Source: CAVQBJ01 sp963819075 (GTDB lineage: Bacteria > Actinomycetota > Thermoleophilia > Solirubrobacterales > Solirubrobacteraceae). From it: a stretch of 64,000 nucleotides of DNA. Location of the stretch: contig CAWFUP010000004.1 in the NCBI GenBank assembly GCA_963819075.1, positions 784,829 through 848,828 of the forward strand, given 5' to 3'. The position numbers were made by a program, and so were the translations under genes. Within the stretch, counting starts at the first letter, position 1. Each line of letters begins with the position of its first letter. The notes beneath the pieces were generated by a model. It saw nothing but the letters and a program-made list of their open reading frames with translations, was not told the DNA's origin and searched no databases. Shown here piece by piece: positions 49,396 through 60,446 of the stretch.

Positions 49396-49721
49396 CAGGT
49401 GGCGAGGCGGATCTCGATGTCGACGCCGGCCGGAAGGTGGTCGAGGCGCTGCAGCGAGTCGACTGTCTTCGGGGTCGGCTGGTGGATGTCGATGAGCCGC
49501 TTGTGCGTGCGGATCTCGAAGTGCTCGCGCGAGTCCTTGTCCTTGAACGGCGAGCGGATGACGCAGTACACGTTCTTCTCGGTCGGCAGCGGCACCGGTC
49601 CGGATACGGTCGCGCCGGTGCGCGTCGCGGTCTCGACGATCTCCTTGGCGGCGGACTCGATCGCCGATGTGTCGTACGCCTTCAGGCGGATGCGAATCTT
49701 GTTCTGGGTGGCGACGGCCAT
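49395..49721 (-). CDS. rpsJ: 30S ribosomal protein S10 (uS10/NusE)
   Basis: 108 residues. KIRIRLKAYDTSAIESAAKE and PTEKNVYCVIRSPFKDKDSR are conserved, and HFEIRTHKRLIDIHQPTPKT gives the end. uS10 also acts as NusE in transcription antitermination. It is the first gene of the S10 block and is preceded by a 228-base spacer with hairpins. ATG 49721 has AGAAGAG 8 bases upstream. Confidence 0.97.
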   Translation of the reverse strand: MAVATQNKIRIRLKAYDTSAIESAAKEIVETATRTGATVSGPVPLPTEKNVYCVIRSPFKDKDSREHFEIRTHKRLIDIHQPTPKTVDSLQRLDHLPAGVDIEIRLAT

Positions 49722-49830
49722 GAAAAAGCTCTTCTCTGGGTGTGCTCGGGTCGATGGGGTCTCGTGGTTGCGGGGCGGTGGGGCGCCGCCCTCACTCGGT
49801 CTGCGCGCGCCCGGCGTCGGGCCGTAGAGA

Positions 49831-49860
49831 GGGCGGACTACCGTGCTGGCCAGTCCGCCC
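49831..49860 (-). promoter_or_regulatory. Hairpin in the rpsJ leader
   Basis: GGGCGGACT (49831-49839) and AGTCCGCCC (49852-49860) form a perfect 9-bp stem with a 12-base loop. It lies about 110 bases upstream of rpsJ in the spacer after tuf. A smaller hairpin (GCCCG/CGGGC, about 49809-49822) follows. They may be leader control structures or terminators for tuf. No promoter with a clear consensus was found in this spacer. Confidence 0.4.
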
Positions 49861-49920
49861 CGGCTCGTCGGCCCCGCCACGCGGGCGGGAAGCAATTGTC
49901 GTATCGGTCTGCTGACAGGT

Positions 49921-49940
49921 GCTTGCGCCGCGGCGCAAGC
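49921..49940 (-). terminator. Hairpin terminator of tuf
   Basis: A perfect 20-base palindrome (GCTTGCGCCG with its complement) starts 9 bases downstream of the tuf stop. No T tract follows. It would separate tuf from the S10 block, at least in part. Confidence 0.65.
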
Positions 49941-49949
49941 CCGGGGGTG

Positions 49950-51134
<1,185 letters not shown>

Positions 51135-51278
51135 TTTGTGTTCGCTCCTGTGATCGACTTGTATGTTCGCCGTAGACGGGCGAACCGGGGAAATCTATCT
51201 GAATGTGCCTGCTGGTGAGGTGCGGGGTGAAACCTTGCGTCGAATCCGAGTGCTGTCGCCGGCCCTGGTCGACGCGTC

Positions 51279-53381
<2,103 letters not shown>

Positions 53382-53553
53382 GCGAAGGTGGGGTTGTGGT
53401 GGGGATCCTGATTCAGAGCAAAAAAAGAGGCCCCTCGGGCCCCGCGCACGCCGATGGCTTTCGCCGGGACCGCGTGGCTATCTGCTCGAGGTGTGCATCT
53501 TTGAGGTGGCAACGCGCCCGGAACCGCGCATGAGGGACCGCGCCGCGAAGCGG
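53382..53553 (-). promoter_or_regulatory. fusA leader with candidate attenuator and short reading frame
   Basis: The leader runs from the predicted start near 53553 to the fusA ATG. It holds a possible 17-codon frame at 53478-53531 (MRGSGRVATSKMHTSSR, then TAG) without a good ribosome binding site, then the U-tract terminator at 53420-53443, 38 bases before fusA. ACCTCG in the leader frame region could pair with the CGAGG of the terminator arm, which would give an alternative fold. That pairing is short and only inferred. Confidence 0.45.
53420..53443 (-). terminator. U-tract intrinsic terminator inside the fusA leader
   Basis: On the minus strand GGGGCCC, loop GAG and GGGCCTC form a 7-bp stem (one G-U pair), followed at once by seven T. 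It is the only terminator in the window with a full T tract. It lies between the fusA promoter and the fusA start codon, so it must be bypassed for fusA to be made. Confidence 0.75.
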
Positions 53554-53559
53554 ACACCG

Positions 53560-53568
53560 ACTATAGCA
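53560..53568 (-). promoter_or_regulatory. Extended -10 promoter (TGCTATAGT) of fusA
   Basis: TG, one base, then TATAGT on the minus strand is a near-perfect extended -10. The -35 region is poor (TTCTGG at 18-base spacing), as is usual for this promoter type. It lies downstream of the rpsG terminator and 180 bases upstream of fusA. Confidence 0.65.
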
Positions 53569-53617
53569 GAGGGTCGGCGGCGCCCAGAAGGGCGGGCGGC
53601 GCCGTTCACCGCGGTCG

Positions 53618-53641
53618 GCGGGCGCCGCCAGCGGCGCCCGC
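53618..53641 (-). terminator. Hairpin terminator of the rpsL-rpsG transcript
   Basis: A perfect 10-bp GC stem (GCGGGCGCCG arm) with a 4-base loop begins 6 bases after the rpsG stop. There is no T tract. It uncouples rpsL-rpsG from fusA. Confidence 0.7.
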
Positions 53642-53647
53642 GAGGCG

Positions 53648-54118
53648 CTACCAGCGGTAGTGCGCGAAGGCCTTGTTGGCCTGCGCCATGCGGTAGATGT
53701 CGTCCTTGCGCTTGTACGCGCCACCCTGCTGGGACTGCGCGTCGATGAGCTCGTTCGCGAGCCGCTGGGCCATCGTCTTCTCGCGCCGGGCGCGGGCGAA
53801 CTCGACGAGCCAGCGCACGGCCAGCGTGCGCGCGCGCCGCTGCGGGACCTCGACGGGCACCTGGTAGGTGGCGCCGCCGACGCGGCGCGAACGCACCTCG
53901 AGCTGCGGCGTGAGCGTCTTAATCGACACCTCGAGCGACTCGATCGGATCCTTGCCCGTGCGCTCGGCGAGAATGGCCAGCGCGTCGTAGACGATCCGCT
54001 CGGCCGTCGACTTCTTGCCATCGAGCATGACCTTGTTGATGACCTGGGTCACGAGCTTGGAGCGGTGCAGCGGGTCCGGCTCGACCGGACGGATCTGGGC
54101 GGCGGCGCGGCGGGGCAT
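53648..54118 (-). CDS. rpsG: 30S ribosomal protein S7 (uS7)
   Basis: 156 residues, the standard length. MPRRAAAQIRPVEPDPLHRS and KSTAERIVYDALAILAERTG are conserved, and RKKDDIYRMAQANKAFAHYRW-type sequence ends it. uS7 organises the 30S head at the mRNA exit. It starts 2 bases after rpsL ends. A hairpin terminator follows it. Confidence 0.97.
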   Translation of the reverse strand: MPRRAAAQIRPVEPDPLHRSKLVTQVINKVMLDGKKSTAERIVYDALAILAERTGKDPIESLEVSIKTLTPQLEVRSRRVGGATYQVPVEVPQRRARTLAVRWLVEFARARREKTMAQRLANELIDAQSQQGGAYKRKDDIYRMAQANKAFAHYRW

Positions 54119-54120
54119 CG

Positions 54121-54516
54121 CTACTTCTTCTTCACGCCGTACTGCGAGCGCGCCTTCTTGCGGTCGCTCACGCCGGCGGCGTCGAGCGTGCCGCGCACGA
54201 CCTTGTAGCGCACACCGGGAAGATCCTTGACGCGGCCGCCTCGTACGAGCACGACCGAGTGCTCCTGAAGGTTGTGCCCCTCGCCGGGAATGTACGCGGT
54301 CACCTCGATCGAGCCGGAGATGCGGACGCGAGCGACCTTGCGCAGCGCGGAGTTCGGCTTCTTCGGCGTCGTCGTGTACACGCGCGTGCACACCCCCCGA
54401 CGCTGCGGAGCGGCCACCTTCTTCTTGCGGCCCTTGCCGGACTTCAGACCGGGCGTGGCGAGCTTCTTCTTCGGCGCTTGGCGGCCCTTGCGGACGAGCT
54501 GAGAGGTAGTCGGCAT
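54121..54516 (-). CDS. rpsL: 30S ribosomal protein S12 (uS12)
   Basis: 131 residues. TTPKKPNSALRKVARVRISG holds the Lys region tied to decoding accuracy and streptomycin response, and EHSVVLVRGGRVKDLPGVRY the second conserved loop. ATG 54516 was chosen by family start (MPTTSQLVRKGRQAP). A longer frame upstream overlaps the transporter gene and is not real. An extended -10 lies only 10 bases before the ATG, so the transcript is nearly leaderless. Confidence 0.98.
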   Translation of the reverse strand: MPTTSQLVRKGRQAPKKKLATPGLKSGKGRKKKVAAPQRRGVCTRVYTTTPKKPNSALRKVARVRISGSIEVTAYIPGEGHNLQEHSVVLVRGGRVKDLPGVRYKVVRGTLDAAGVSDRKKARSQYGVKKK

Positions 54517-54526
54517 GCGGCCGCGG

Positions 54527-54532
54527 ATGGTA
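54527..54532 (-). promoter_or_regulatory. Extended -10 element (TGCTACCAT) of rpsL-rpsG
   Basis: TGC followed by TACCAT on the minus strand, 10 bases before the rpsL ATG. The predicted transcript start is 3-4 bases from the ATG. The 11-mer TGCTACCATCC is shared with the site before rpmJ. Confidence 0.55.
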
Positions 54533-54548
54533 GCAGGCCCCCGAGGGC

Positions 54549-54572
54549 GGACCGCCGGTCGGTCGGCGGTCC
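54549..54572 (-). terminator. Hairpin terminator of the transporter gene
   Basis: GGACCGCCG (54549-54557) and CGGCGGTCC (54564-54572) with a 6-base loop lie 6 bases after the stop of the gene at 54579. It separates that gene from the rpsL promoter. Confidence 0.65.
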
Positions 54573-54578
54573 GAGGCG

Positions 54579-55460
54579 TCAGGCGCGCGCCGCGGCGGGC
54601 GAGGCGACGCGCGTCGGCGCCGGCATCAGAGCGGAGGCGACGACGACCATCACGAAGGCGAGCGACTGGGCGACGATGCCGATCGGGCTCGCCGAAAGCG
54701 GATCGCCGAACACGAGGATGCCGCCGGCGATGCCGGCGATGTTCGCCGCCGTGCCGGTCACGGCGATCACCGGGACGGCGTCGCCGTCCTGCAGGCCGCG
54801 GGCCGAGGCGTAGAAGGCGACGATCGAGGCGGCAACCGCGACGGCCAGCCACGGGCTGAGCATGACGCCCATCGCGCCGTGGGCGCCGACGATGCCGGTA
54901 AGCGCCTTGATCGAGGTGTCCGAGACACCGAACAGGACGCCCGCGGCGGCGCCGAGCATTACGCCGTGGTGCTCGCGCTGGCCGCCCATGCGGGGGCCCA
55001 TGATGAGCAGCCCGCCGACGCCGAAGAGCGCCGCCTCGAAGGAGATCATCGCGGCCTGCGAGAAGTGGCTGTGCGCGCCGTGCGTCGCGGGCAGCGTGAT
55101 GCCGAGCACGATGAGCGCGGCCGCCGTCAGCATCAGCCCCCACCACTGGCGCGGGCCGACGGTGAAGCCGAAGAGGCGCTCGGCCATGACGGCGATGAGC
55201 ACGACGCCGCCGGCGAGCGCGACCTGCACGACCGACATCGGCGCAAGCGCGAGCGCGGCGACGTGCAGTGCCCAGCTGACGCAGGCGATGCCCATGCCGA
55301 GCGAGAACCACTTCGAGGAGTACAGCGCGCGGGCGGATCGAAACGGATGACGGACGTCGACGGGCGGGACCGAGCATGCCCCCCTGTGCTTGTAGAAGAA
55401 GCCGAGGTTCGCCACGAAGGCGCACAGGAGGGCGAGGAGGATGCCGAGTTCAAGCGTCAT
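54579..55460 (-). CDS. DMT-superfamily (EamA/NIPA-like) membrane transporter
   Basis: A 293-residue protein with about nine or ten membrane helices in two halves, as in the drug/metabolite transporter superfamily. The opening LALLCAFVANLGFFYKHRGA and the segments VVQVALAGGVVLIAVMAERL and PVIAVTGTAANIAGIAGGIL resemble NIPA-type magnesium or metabolite transporters. It is one of three genes set between rpoC and rpsL. Its 195-base leader is unusually structured. The substrate is unknown. Confidence 0.75.
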   Translation of the reverse strand: MTLELGILLALLCAFVANLGFFYKHRGACSVPPVDVRHPFRSARALYSSKWFSLGMGIACVSWALHVAALALAPMSVVQVALAGGVVLIAVMAERLFGFTVGPRQWWGLMLTAAALIVLGITLPATHGAHSHFSQAAMISFEAALFGVGGLLIMGPRMGGQREHHGVMLGAAAGVLFGVSDTSIKALTGIVGAHGAMGVMLSPWLAVAVAASIVAFYASARGLQDGDAVPVIAVTGTAANIAGIAGGILVFGDPLSASPIGIVAQSLAFVMVVVASALMPAPTRVASPAAARA

Positions 55461-55655
55461 GAGTTCCTAGATCGAGACGGAGGAGCCGCCGCGCGGATGT
55501 CGACGGTGCGGAGCGGGGTTGCCCCTGTCAGCCTGCATCGACGCGAGCGGGCAACCCCTTTACCGGCTCGACCTGATACCAGCAGATTACCCGGAGGGAC
55601 CTTTAGGTCAGCTAAGAATGGTCCGGTTAAGCCCGGGCTAACAACCTTGTGACGA
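55461..55655. other. Structured divergent intergenic region, possible leader RNA
   Basis: This region between two divergent genes contains a perfect 10-bp inverted repeat (GGGGTTGCCC and GGGCAACCCC, about 55513-55556) around a 24-base loop. There is also a short palindrome GACCTTTAGGTC, and the last 100 bases are less GC-rich than the genome. Long palindromes and single-strand-like linkers suggest an RNA element for either the transporter (minus) or the HAD gene (plus). It does not match a riboswitch class that I can recognise. Confidence 0.4.
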
Positions 55656-56213
55656 ATGTCCTCACGTGTGACACCCGAATCCGCTGCGCCGCCGGTCTCG
55701 CCCTCGCCGGCGCGCAAGCCCCTGCTGATGGTCGACATCGACGGGGTGATCTCGCTGTTCGGCTTCCCGCCTGAGCGCCGCCCGGAGGGCGCGTTCCATT
55801 CGATCGACGGCATCGTCCATTTCATTTCGGCCGAGGCCGGCCGGCACCTTCATGCGCTCGCGGGCGACTTCGAGCTCGTGTGGTGCAGCGGCTGGGAGGA
55901 GAAGGCCAACGAGTACCTCCCCCACCTGCTCCGCCTTCCCGAGGCGCTGCCGTTCCTCGCCTTCGCTCGGTCGCCCGGGCGCACGCGGGCGCACTGGAAG
56001 CTCGAGGCGATCGACGCCTTCGCCGGTGGGCGCCCTCTGGCCTGGATCGACGACGCGTTCAACGCGGCCTGCGACCGCTGGGCGCGGACCCGCCTATCGC
56101 CAACCCTCCTCGTCGGCACCGACCCGGCCGAGGGCCTGACCGCCAGCGCCGCCGAGGCGCTGCGGGCCTGGTCGCTGGGGCTGCCGCGCGGCGGCCGTGC
56201 GGCGCGTCAGTGA
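55656..56213 (+). CDS. HAD-fold protein of the Swiss-Army-Knife RNA-repair HAD type
   Basis: A 185-residue protein. LLMVDIDGVISLFGFPPE holds the HAD nucleophile Asp and the DxDGV motif, FELVWCSGWEEKANEYLPHL the second motif and RPLAWIDDAFN the acidic metal motif. Together these fit the HAD_SAK family linked to RNA repair and nucleotide phosphatase activity. It starts at ATG 55656; a GTG at 55668 is possible. Its end overlaps the opposing FN3 gene by 7 bases. The substrate is unknown. Confidence 0.72.
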   Translation: MSSRVTPESAAPPVSPSPARKPLLMVDIDGVISLFGFPPERRPEGAFHSIDGIVHFISAEAGRHLHALAGDFELVWCSGWEEKANEYLPHLLRLPEALPFLAFARSPGRTRAHWKLEAIDAFAGGRPLAWIDDAFNAACDRWARTRLSPTLLVGTDPAEGLTASAAEALRAWSLGLPRGGRAARQ

Positions 56214-59200
56214 TGCTTCTTGTTCGCCGGCTTGAGCGGCTTGAGCGGCGTGAGCGTCACCGAGACGGGGAGCCTCTGCGTCGCCGCGCCGGTCGCCCAG
56301 GCGGCGACCGCGACGGTCGCCCTCAGGTGCTTGGCGGCGGCGATAACCGACAGCGCGCCCGGCGAGAGCGAGAGCACCGCCTCGGCCGCGCGTCCGGGTG
56401 CGATCGACAGCGACGCGCTGATGAGTGACTTGACCTTCTTCACCGTGTGCCGATGCGCCTTGGCGACCACGACCGTCGACACCGTGTAGGAGACCGGGAT
56501 GGAGACCGAGCACGTCGAGCCGCCGGCCGGGCAGCTGGCGCGGACGCCCGTGTCGAGAACGACCTGCCCAGGCAGGGCCCGCTCAGTGGGAGCCGAGGCG
56601 ACGCTCAGCGTCGGCGCCGCCGCCGCGCCGCCCGAGCCGCCGGAACCGCCCGACCCGCCCGAGCCAGCCGAACCGCCCGCGCCACCGGAACCACCCGAGC
56701 CGGCCGAGCCACCGGAAGCACCCGAGCCGCTCGAACCGCCCGAGCCAGCCGAACCGCCCGAACCGCCCGAGCCGCCCGAGCTCGAGGCCGCGGCCGTCGT
56801 GAACGTGTCATCGCTGCCAAACGTCGAGCCCGAGGGGTTCGTGGCCACGACGCGGAAGTGATAGGTCGTCCCGGGCTGCAGGCCGCTCAGCGCGGCCGCC
56901 GCGGTCTGGGGCAGCGATCCCTGGCCGATGCCTTGGGCGTTCGTCGAGTTTCCATAGCTCGAGTCGAGCCCGTACTCGAAGGTGTACGTGGTCGTTTGGC
57001 CGAGCGGGTCGACGAGCGCACTCAGCATCACCCCCGTCTGTGTGATGCTCGAGAAGGTCTCGGTCGAGGCGCTCGGCGGCGGCGGCTCTCCGGTCGTGAA
57101 GGTCTGGTCGGCGCCCACGACGGTGTCCGGTCCGTTCGTGGCGACGACCCGGAAGTGGTACTGCGTCGCCGGCGTCAGCGACCCGATCGACATGGCCACG
57201 GCCTGCGTCGAGGTGCTCGAGCCCGCGGACTGGCCCGACGTGGTGCTCCCGTAGGCCGTCGTCGTGCCGTACTGGAAGGAGAACGTCGTGGCGAAGCCGT
57301 TCGGATTGACCGCGGCGTCGAGCACGACGGTCGTCGCGCCGGGCGTCGCCGCGGCGCTCGTGCTCGCCGCCGGCGGCGTGAGCGTCGTGAACGTGTGGTC
57401 GGCCTCGGTGGTCGTGCCGGTCGGGTTGGTGGCGAGGATCCGGTAGTGATACGTCGTGTCGGAGCTCAGCAGTCCCGGGTTCTGGGTGCACGGGGGCGCC
57501 ACGTTCGAGATGTCGAACGACACGGGCACCGGCGAGGTGCCGGACGTCGCGGCCGTGCCAATCGCGACGGTCGTGCCGTAGGCGGTGGTCGTTCCGTACT
57601 GGAGCGTCCACGTCGTCGACTGGCCCTGGGGATTGATCGTCGCGTTGATCGTCGCGTCGCAGTCATCGATCGCCGACGGCCCGGTGTCGACGAGCGCCGG
57701 TGGCTGCGGCGGCGCGGCGGTGGTGAACGTCTGGTCGGCGCCGTTGGTCGTGTCGACGCCATTGGTGCCCACCATGCGGAAGTGGTAGGTCGTAGAGGGG
57801 ATGAGGTTCGGGACCTGCACGCTCTGGGGCGTCGCCCCGGCGTTGGCCGCGACGTTCTGCGCCGTCGTCGTCTGCCCGTAGGCCGTCGTGGTGCCGTACT
57901 GGAAGTAGGCCTGGGTGGCGAAGCCGTTCGGGTTGACCGACCCGGCGAGGGTGGCCGCCGTCGTGCCCTGCGGCGAGGCGATGGTGCCGGTGGTGGCCGA
58001 CGGCGGCGTCAGCGTCTCGAACGTCTGGGGCGCGCTCGTGGTGGTGGTAGCGCCGGTGTTCGTGTTCGTGGCCACAACGCAGAAGGTGTACGTGGTGCCC
58101 TTCGTCAGCCCGCCGACGCCGATGCTCACTGGCTCATCGAGCGACCCACTCCCGATATCCTGCGGGCTCGTCTGCGAGCCGCTCGTGCAGCTGCCGATCC
58201 CGTACTCGACGTAGTAGGTCGTGTCGAGGCCCTCCGGATTGACGGTCGCCTGCAGCGTCGCCGTCGTATCGGTGAGGTTCGTGGCGGTCAGCGCGCTGAC
58301 CGCCGGCGGTGACCCCGAGGCCGCGGTCGTGAAGGTCTGATCAGCGCCGACCACCGGCGCGTCGACGCCGTCGTTGGCCACGATCGCGAAGTGGTAGGTC
58401 GTGCTCGGCGTGAGGCCGTTGAGCTGAGCGGATACCGGCTGCGCCGAGGCCGACGCCGGGTAGGGCTGCGCGGAGGTGTTCAGGTTGTAGCCGGAGGACT
58501 GGTAGTTGGCGTCGGTCGCGTACTCGAAGGAGTACGTACCGGGCGAACCATTCGCGGTGACGGTGCCGTTGAGGACGGCCCCCGACGCGACAACCCCGGT
58601 CGCCGCCGTCGTGGCGTCGGTCGGGGCGATCGGCGTAGTGAACGTCTGCTCGGCACCGTAGACGGTGCCCGAGGCGTTCTGGAGCATGACGCGGTAGTAG
58701 TAGATGGTGCCGGCCGAAAGCCCGGTGATCGTGTACGGCTCGTCGACGTCGCTGCCGCTCGGCGCGTCGATCGGCGTCACCGGCACGGTCGACGTGTAGG
58801 TCCCCGAGCTCGTGCCGACCTCGTACTGCACGCTCGTGTCCAATCCACCGGTGTCGATCTGGCTGTCGACGGTCACGCTCGAGTCCGAGACCGACGTGGC
58901 GATGCCGTAGGACACGACAGACGCGAGTCCCGGCGTGACGGTCGCGTCCTGCCCGTAGAAGGTGCCGCTCTGGTTAACGACGACGAGGCGGTAGTGGTAG
59001 GTCTGGCCGGCCGGGGGGTTCTGGCCCGCCGGCGGCAGCGTGACCGCCGCCGAGGCCGGCGGCGGCGAGCTGCTCGGTGCGCTCTCGGTGGTCTGCCAGC
59101 CGTAACTGGTGTCCAGGCCGTATTGGAAGTAGTAGCTCGTCGACAGGCCGCCCGGACCGACGATCCCGTTGAGCGTCGCTCCGGTCGGGGTCACGCCCGT

Positions 59201-60262
59201 CGCCGCCGTCGTGTCGGCGAAGGACTGCTGCAGCGTGAACGTCTGGTCCGCGCCGTCGACGGTGCCCCCGGGCGTCTGCGCGTCGACGCGGAAGTGGTAC
59301 GTCGCTCCGGGCGCGAGGTTGGCCAGCGTCGCCTGCACGGGGACGTCGGCGGTGCCCGAGCCGATGTCGATCCAGCTGGTCGAGAAGCCGTAGCTCGGGG
59401 TCTGTCCGTACTCGAACGAGTACTTCGTGTCCACCGACGACGGGTTGACCGTCCCGTTGACCGCTGCGCCCCCGGCGGCGACCTGGGTCCCCGATCCGGT
59501 GGTCGCCGTGGCCAGGCCGACGTTGAACGTCTGGGTCGCCCCGGTGGTCGTGCCGTTGCCGTTGACGCAGACGAACGCGTACTGATAGGTGCCCGGCGCC
59601 AGGTTCGACAGCGTGGCCTGTTGGGCCACGTCCCCGACCCCCGAGCCAATGGACACCGTCGATGTCTGCAGCAACGAGTTGCCGTCGAAGCTGACGCTTG
59701 GGGGCGACGCGAGCTGGAGCGCGGAGCCCACGCCCGGGATGACCTGCTGCCGGACTCCGTTGCTCAGCCCGTATTGGAAGTAGCAGCTCGTCTGCGTCCC
59801 GCCGGGATTGCCGGTGCCGTTGAGCGTCTGACCGGAGTTCGTCGTCCCGGCCGCAGCGGCGGCACCGGTGGTCACGTCGGGCGCGCCGGCGGTGAAGGTC
59901 TGGTCGGGGCCGACGGCGCCGTTGTAGTCGGTATTGGAGGCAACCGCCTGCACGTGGTAGGACGATCCCGGAGTGAGCCCGGTGAGCGTGACCGCAACCG
60001 TGTAGGGAACCGTGGAGTTCGCCGGGACGTCGACCGCGCTCGTCGTCGTGCCGTAGCTGAGGTCCGGCCCGTACTGGAAGACGACGCTCGTGTCGAGACC
60101 GCCGGGGTCCACGTTGACCGACACCTGCTCCGAGTCAGGGCCCGCCACCGCGGGCGGCGCGGCGGCGGCGAGCGTCGGGGCGGCGGCGCGGGCCACCCCG
60201 GTGCCCGTCAAGAGCAGGAGCGGGAGGCAGGCCGCGAGCGCAGAGACACCACGGACGAGCAT
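56207..60262 (-). CDS. Large secreted protein with eleven fibronectin-like repeats and Gly/Ser linker
   Basis: 1351 residues with a signal peptide (about 1-27, ending GVARA). Eleven repeats of 85-115 residues follow. Each has a core such as TLNGIVGPGGLSTSYYFQYG, a TYHFRVVA-type strand and a closing GADQTFTT. This is the FN3-like pattern with a conserved Tyr-Gly after the third strand. Next come a Gly/Ser/Ala linker of about 60 residues and a final domain of about 130 residues with one Cys pair (RASCPAGGSTC) and a basic end KPANKKHH. It is probably a cell-surface or matrix protein. It lies between rpoC and the str genes and has its own unit. An alternative GTG start is at 60295. Confidence 0.82.
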   Translation of the reverse strand: MLVRGVSALAACLPLLLLTGTGVARAAAPTLAAAAPPAVAGPDSEQVSVNVDPGGLDTSVVFQYGPDLSYGTTTSAVDVPANSTVPYTVAVTLTGLTPGSSYHVQAVASNTDYNGAVGPDQTFTAGAPDVTTGAAAAAGTTNSGQTLNGTGNPGGTQTSCYFQYGLSNGVRQQVIPGVGSALQLASPPSVSFDGNSLLQTSTVSIGSGVGDVAQQATLSNLAPGTYQYAFVCVNGNGTTTGATQTFNVGLATATTGSGTQVAAGGAAVNGTVNPSSVDTKYSFEYGQTPSYGFSTSWIDIGSGTADVPVQATLANLAPGATYHFRVDAQTPGGTVDGADQTFTLQQSFADTTAATGVTPTGATLNGIVGPGGLSTSYYFQYGLDTSYGWQTTESAPSSSPPPASAAVTLPPAGQNPPAGQTYHYRLVVVNQSGTFYGQDATVTPGLASVVSYGIATSVSDSSVTVDSQIDTGGLDTSVQYEVGTSSGTYTSTVPVTPIDAPSGSDVDEPYTITGLSAGTIYYYRVMLQNASGTVYGAEQTFTTPIAPTDATTAATGVVASGAVLNGTVTANGSPGTYSFEYATDANYQSSGYNLNTSAQPYPASASAQPVSAQLNGLTPSTTYHFAIVANDGVDAPVVGADQTFTTAASGSPPAVSALTATNLTDTTATLQATVNPEGLDTTYYVEYGIGSCTSGSQTSPQDIGSGSLDEPVSIGVGGLTKGTTYTFCVVATNTNTGATTTTSAPQTFETLTPPSATTGTIASPQGTTAATLAGSVNPNGFATQAYFQYGTTTAYGQTTTAQNVAANAGATPQSVQVPNLIPSTTYHFRMVGTNGVDTTNGADQTFTTAAPPQPPALVDTGPSAIDDCDATINATINPQGQSTTWTLQYGTTTAYGTTVAIGTAATSGTSPVPVSFDISNVAPPCTQNPGLLSSDTTYHYRILATNPTGTTTEADHTFTTLTPPAASTSAAATPGATTVVLDAAVNPNGFATTFSFQYGTTTAYGSTTSGQSAGSSTSTQAVAMSIGSLTPATQYHFRVVATNGPDTVVGADQTFTTGEPPPPSASTETFSSITQTGVMLSALVDPLGQTTTYTFEYGLDSSYGNSTNAQGIGQGSLPQTAAAALSGLQPGTTYHFRVVATNPSGSTFGSDDTFTTAAASSSGGSGGSGGSAGSGGSSGSGASGGSAGSGGSGGAGGSAGSGGSGGSGGSGGAAAAPTLSVASAPTERALPGQVVLDTGVRASCPAGGSTCSVSIPVSYTVSTVVVAKAHRHTVKKVKSLISASLSIAPGRAAEAVLSLSPGALSVIAAAKHLRATVAVAAWATGAATQRLPVSVTLTPLKPLKPANKKHH

Positions 60263-60398
60263 GCGAGCATCGGTGACCCCGGGGCGCCTGACCACGAGGA
60301 GGCCATCGGCGCGCGCGCGGGCCGGCGTTCAGCCGAGAGGCTCCCAATCGACGGATGGGCAGGCTCGGGCGCCGCTGGCGTGGCCGTTTGTTCGAGAC

Positions 60399-60436
60399 GG
60401 GGTGCCGAGGCGGCCATCTGGCCGCCTCGGCACCCC
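60399..60436 (-). terminator. Hairpin terminator of rpoC
   Basis: A perfect 17-bp stem (60399-60415 with 60420-60436) and a 4-base ATCT loop start 10 bases downstream of the rpoC stop. No T tract follows. It would end the rpoB-rpoC transcript before the FN3 gene. Confidence 0.75.
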
Positions 60437-60446
60437 GAAGCCTGGG

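Noticed and set aside
54517..55425. Long upstream extension of the rpsL frame
   Set aside because: It overlaps the transporter gene on the same strand in another frame, and S12 has a well-defined N-terminus at ATG 54516.
55461..55655. Possible TPP riboswitch on the plus strand
   Set aside because: ACCTGAT and GGAGGGA are present, but the CTGAGA motif and the pairing between CTGG and CCAG of a real THI element are missing. Neither flanking gene is a thiamine gene.
60399..60436. rpoC hairpin as a member of the palindromic family because it begins with GGGGTG
   Set aside because: The loop is 4 bases and the arm lacks the CGTC core. Its position right after rpoC fits a simple terminator.
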